Shown here: positions 32,503 to 34,032 of the stretch, in pieces
How the letters are laid out: each line of letters opens with the position of its first letter
How positions within the stretch are numbered: position 1 is the first letter of the stretch
NCBI GenBank assembly: GCA_903924985.1
Contig: CAIYDT010000005.1
Coordinates: forward strand, 1 to 34,032
Reading direction: 5' to 3'
DNA: 34,032 nt
From: an uncultured Acetobacteraceae bacterium
GTDB taxonomy: Bacteria; Pseudomonadota; Alphaproteobacteria; Acetobacterales; Acetobacteraceae
Program-made: the position numbers and the translations under genes
Notes under the pieces: generated by a model
Told to the model about the DNA's origin: nothing
The model's input: only the letters and a program-made list of their open reading frames with translations
Database searches by the model: none

Positions 32503-32602
32503 CGATCTCATTTCTTTTTACAAATGTGAAGCGGATCACTTTTCCCACTGGCCGGACGGGTTATCGTACTCGGACATCGTAACCACCATGGGAGATCCAA
32601 AT
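32503..32602 (+). promoter_or_regulatory. Control region upstream of the small-peptide genes
   Basis: A locally AT-rich block (CTCATTTCTTTTTACAAATG, about 32506-32529) and a short dyad GTGA-AGCGGA-TCAC (32527-32540) precede the first peptide gene. The base composition differs from the flanking coding DNA, as expected of a promoter. I cannot fix a -35/-10 pair. Confidence 0.3.
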
Positions 32603-32794
32603 ATGTCCGATCAGTATGGCCATGTCGTTCCGCTGTACGCGGTGCCCATCCACGACACCATCGCCAGCGGCGACCTCCAGAAGATGAAGGCACTCGCCGC
32701 CCAGGCCGACAGGCAACTCGCCTCGCAAGGCGATGTCGGCAAGGCGCTCGCGGCCCTGAAGGCCGAAATCGCGAAGCTCGAGGCTCGGCGTTAA
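32603..32794 (+). CDS. Small GDL-motif protein A (DUF1843-like), candidate RiPP precursor
   Basis: A 63-residue protein. The N-terminal part is short and polar with L-Y-A-V-P-I-H-D (11-18). The central motif is A-S-G-D-L-Q-K-M-K (21-29). The rest is an Ala/Leu-rich amphipathic helix containing G-D-V and ending A-E-I-A-K-L-E-A. ATG 32603 has GGAG 8 nt upstream; ATG 32588 would add five residues. It is a close paralog of the next gene. I recall such sequences as DUF1843 and recall a radical SAM maturase family named for association with GDL-motif peptides, but neither was checked. The radical SAM gene 320 bp downstream makes it a candidate modified peptide. Confidence 0.78.
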   Translation: MSDQYGHVVPLYAVPIHDTIASGDLQKMKALAAQADRQLASQGDVGKALAALKAEIAKLEARR

Positions 32795-32804
32795 ATCCCA
32801 GGCC

Positions 32805-32827
32805 GGGTCCGGGTTGAGCCCGGGCCC
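32805..32827 (+). repeat. Stem-loop between the two small-peptide genes
   Basis: GGGTCCGGG (32805-32813) pairs with CCCGGGCCC (32819-32827) with one G-U pair and a 5-nt loop. It lies in the 52-bp gap between the peptide genes. It resembles the CCGGG-TTGA-CCCGG palindromes of alphaproteobacteria. It could stabilise or process the transcript. Confidence 0.5.
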
Positions 32828-32846
32828 GCATAGGCAGGGGAGTATC

Positions 32847-33047
32847 ATGATGTCGCAATCACCCAGCCATCACCCCATCACCCCATACGGTGCGGCAATC
32901 CATCAAAGCATGGCCGGGGGCGATCTTCAGAAGATGAAGCTGGTCGCCACGCAGACCGAACAATACCTCGCCCAATATGGCGATGTCAGACCCGCACTGG
33001 CGATGCTTCACGCCGAAATCGCCAGGCTGGAAGCCAAGGGCGGTTAA
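32847..33047 (+). CDS. Small GDL-motif protein B (DUF1843-like), candidate RiPP precursor
   Basis: A 66-residue paralog of the preceding gene, starting at ATG 32847 (or the adjacent ATG at 32850) after AGGGGAG. It shares P-Y-G-A-A-I-H (compare L-Y-A-V-P-I-H), G-G-D-L-Q-K-M-K, L-A-x-x-G-D-V, A-L-A-x-L and A-E-I-A-R-L-E-A. The N-terminal 10 residues differ (Ser/His/Pro-rich), as do several helix positions. Conserved residues include one tyrosine and one histidine just before the GDL motif. Neither protein has a cysteine, signal peptide or double-glycine cleavage site. The function is unknown; the position next to a radical SAM gene suggests a substrate. Confidence 0.78.
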   Translation: MMSQSPSHHPITPYGAAIHQSMAGGDLQKMKLVATQTEQYLAQYGDVRPALAMLHAEIARLEAKGG

Positions 33048-33064
33048 GGGGCGGCAACCATGAC

Positions 33065-33099
33065 CCCGTCGTGGTGGCCCTCGCGCGCTCCACGACGGG
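33065..33099 (+). promoter_or_regulatory. Perfect 10-bp stem-loop directly before the radical SAM gene
   Basis: CCCGTCGTGG (33065-33074) and CCACGACGGG (33090-33099) are perfect inverse copies around a 15-nt loop. The ribosome binding site AGGAGA begins within 2 nt of the stem, 6-7 nt before the ATG at 33113. No T-run follows. In peptide-modification operons such a stem often lowers expression of the enzyme relative to its substrate, which is the role suggested here. Confidence 0.6.
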
Positions 33100-33112
33100 C
33101 AGGAGACAGCAC

Positions 33113-33937
33113 ATGAGCCTTGCCGAATCCCCGCTGCCGGTTCGCTTTCTCGCGGATGTGGATTTCGCGCGATGCGTCCCCGTCCATGTCGTGTGGGAAA
33201 TCACCCTGGCTTGCGATCTGAAGTGCCTGCATTGCGGATCCCGCGCCGGGCACCGGCGGCCAACCGAACTGAACACCGCCGAATGCCTGGCCGTGGTGGA
33301 CTCCCTGGCGGCACTGGGCACGCGCGAAGTCACACTGATCGGGGGCGAGGCCTACCTGCGGAAGGACTGGACGGAGATCGTTGCCGCCATCCGTGCGTAC
33401 GGCATCAACTGCGCCATTCAGACCGGCGGGCGCAACCTCACGCCGGAACGGCTGCGCAAGGCGGTCGAGGCGGGGCTGACGGGTGTCGGTGTGTCGCTGG
33501 ACGGCCTGGCACCATTGCACGACCGGGTGCGTAACGTCCGGGGATCCTTCGATCGGGCCACCGATACCCTGCGCCGGGTGCGGGAAGCCGGCCTGGCGAT
33601 CAGCGTCAACACCCAGATTGGGGCCGATACGATGGCCGACCTGCCGGCGCTGATGGATCACATCATCGAACTCGGCGCGAAGCAGTGGCAAATTCAGTTG
33701 ACGGTTGCCATGGGCAACGCCGTGGATAACGACGATCTTCTGTTGCAACCATACCAGTTGCTTGAGCTGATGCCGGTGCTGGCAAGTCTTTACACGCAAG
33801 GGGCCGAGCGCGGATTGCTGATGATGGTCGGCAACAACATCGGCTATTTCGGCCCCTACGAGCACGTCTGGCGCGGCTTCGGCGACGAACGCGTGTGGCG
33901 CGACAATCTGTATGAGAAAATGCGTCAATCAGGATGA
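33113..33937 (+). CDS. Radical SAM enzyme, probably truncated before its SPASM domain
   Basis: A 274-residue protein. The cluster motif C34-x3-C38-x2-C41 (T-L-A-C-D-L-K-C-L-H-C) binds the [4Fe-4S] that cleaves SAM. G-G-E-A-Y-L-R follows as the GGE SAM-binding motif, then V-S-L-D-G-L. These match peptide-modifying radical SAM proteins of the PqqE/SPASM group. Such enzymes usually run 350-450 residues with a cysteine-rich C-terminal SPASM domain. Here no cysteine follows the core: after G-F-G-D-E-R-V the frame enters different, AT-richer sequence and stops. The likely break is near 33893-33898, where IS-like repeats begin. ATG 33113 is preceded by AGGAGA. This copy is probably inactive or altered. 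Confidence 0.85.
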   Translation: MSLAESPLPVRFLADVDFARCVPVHVVWEITLACDLKCLHCGSRAGHRRPTELNTAECLAVVDSLAALGTREVTLIGGEAYLRKDWTEIVAAIRAYGINCAIQTGGRNLTPERLRKAVEAGLTGVGVSLDGLAPLHDRVRNVRGSFDRATDTLRRVREAGLAISVNTQIGADTMADLPALMDHIIELGAKQWQIQLTVAMGNAVDNDDLLLQPYQLLELMPVLASLYTQGAERGLLMMVGNNIGYFGPYEHVWRGFGDERVWRDNLYEKMRQSG

Positions 33938-34032
33938 GAAACTGTGACCGCGACGGGAACGATGTTGTTCGGTCTGATTGTCGCTGACAAGCCCTAAATT
34001 ATGGTTTGATTGTCGCGCAGCGACACGCCTTC
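33893..34032. mobile_element. Possible end of an insertion sequence interrupting the radical SAM gene
   Basis: Composition changes at about 33893. GCGCGACAATC (33898-33908) has an inverted copy at 34008-34018, and GATTGTCGC recurs at 33976-33984. GGTYTGATTGTCGC is directly repeated 32 bp apart (33971 and 34003). ATGAGAAANTG is repeated 22 bp apart (33912 and 33934). Clusters of short repeats starting with TG are typical of IS21-type ends. No transposase is visible before the window stops, so the assignment is tentative. Confidence 0.4.

Noticed and set aside
1..34032. tRNA, rRNA or CRISPR arrays
   Set aside because: No cloverleaf with a GGTTCGA-type arm, no rRNA-like conserved block and no regularly spaced repeats outside coding repeats were found by eye.

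Overview
The window looks like chromosome of a high-GC alphaproteobacterium, most likely a member of the Acetobacteraceae (Rhodospirillales). Reasons are the GC-rich codon use, a PhaR-type regulator of polyhydroxybutyrate (PHB) storage, a short class III-like PHA synthase, several PEP-CTERM surface proteins, and palindromic elements of a type I recall from alphaproteobacteria. No rRNA, tRNA, CRISPR array or complete insertion sequence was found.

Layout. 1-4900: a partial hypothetical gene with a full paralog at 4242-4892; a SYLF lipoprotein; an ABC-2 ATPase/permease pair translationally coupled to a histidine phosphatase; and an eroded IS3-family remnant. 4920-8192: a class III extradiol dioxygenase with a small coupled partner, then phaB and phaA, which make (R)-3-hydroxybutyryl-CoA. 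8449-14977: an envelope cluster of three PEP-CTERM proteins, three related parvulin-type peptidyl-prolyl isomerases (one a deletion pseudogene) and a MORN-repeat protein. 15169-17275: a PHA synthase with an overlapping PhaE-like gene, divergent from phaR. 17175-20881: a WecG/TagA glycosyltransferase, an outer-membrane beta-barrel and a NodT-type efflux lipoprotein. 21013-23855: an NfeD/SPFH/amidase operon. 23901-27652: an alpha/beta hydrolase coupled to purD, and xseA divergent from purD. 27790-31019: a second, internally deleted extradiol dioxygenase, a lactonase and an MFS carrier. 31137-32502: nudC and a DUF488 gene. 32603-33937: two paralogous small proteins sharing a GDLQKMK motif, followed by a radical SAM gene.

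The most interesting part is the right end. Two 63-66 residue paralogs, which I recall as DUF1843-like, lie directly upstream of a radical SAM enzyme with a CxxxCxxC cluster motif. This is the arrangement of a peptide-modifying (RiPP-like) locus. Stem-loops sit between the two small genes and between the second one and the enzyme. The enzyme stops at 274 residues with no SPASM-type cysteines. The sequence after the likely break is repeat-rich and resembles an IS end, so this copy is probably interrupted.

Other points: Shine-Dalgarno sequences paired into hairpins before both extradiol dioxygenase genes; a 194-nt out-of-frame overlap between the PhaE-like gene and phaC; a palindromic element that supplies the apparent start of the glycosyltransferase; and several internal-deletion pseudogenes, which suggest ongoing gene decay. 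Everything here was read by eye. Family names come from recognised motifs and were not confirmed by a search.
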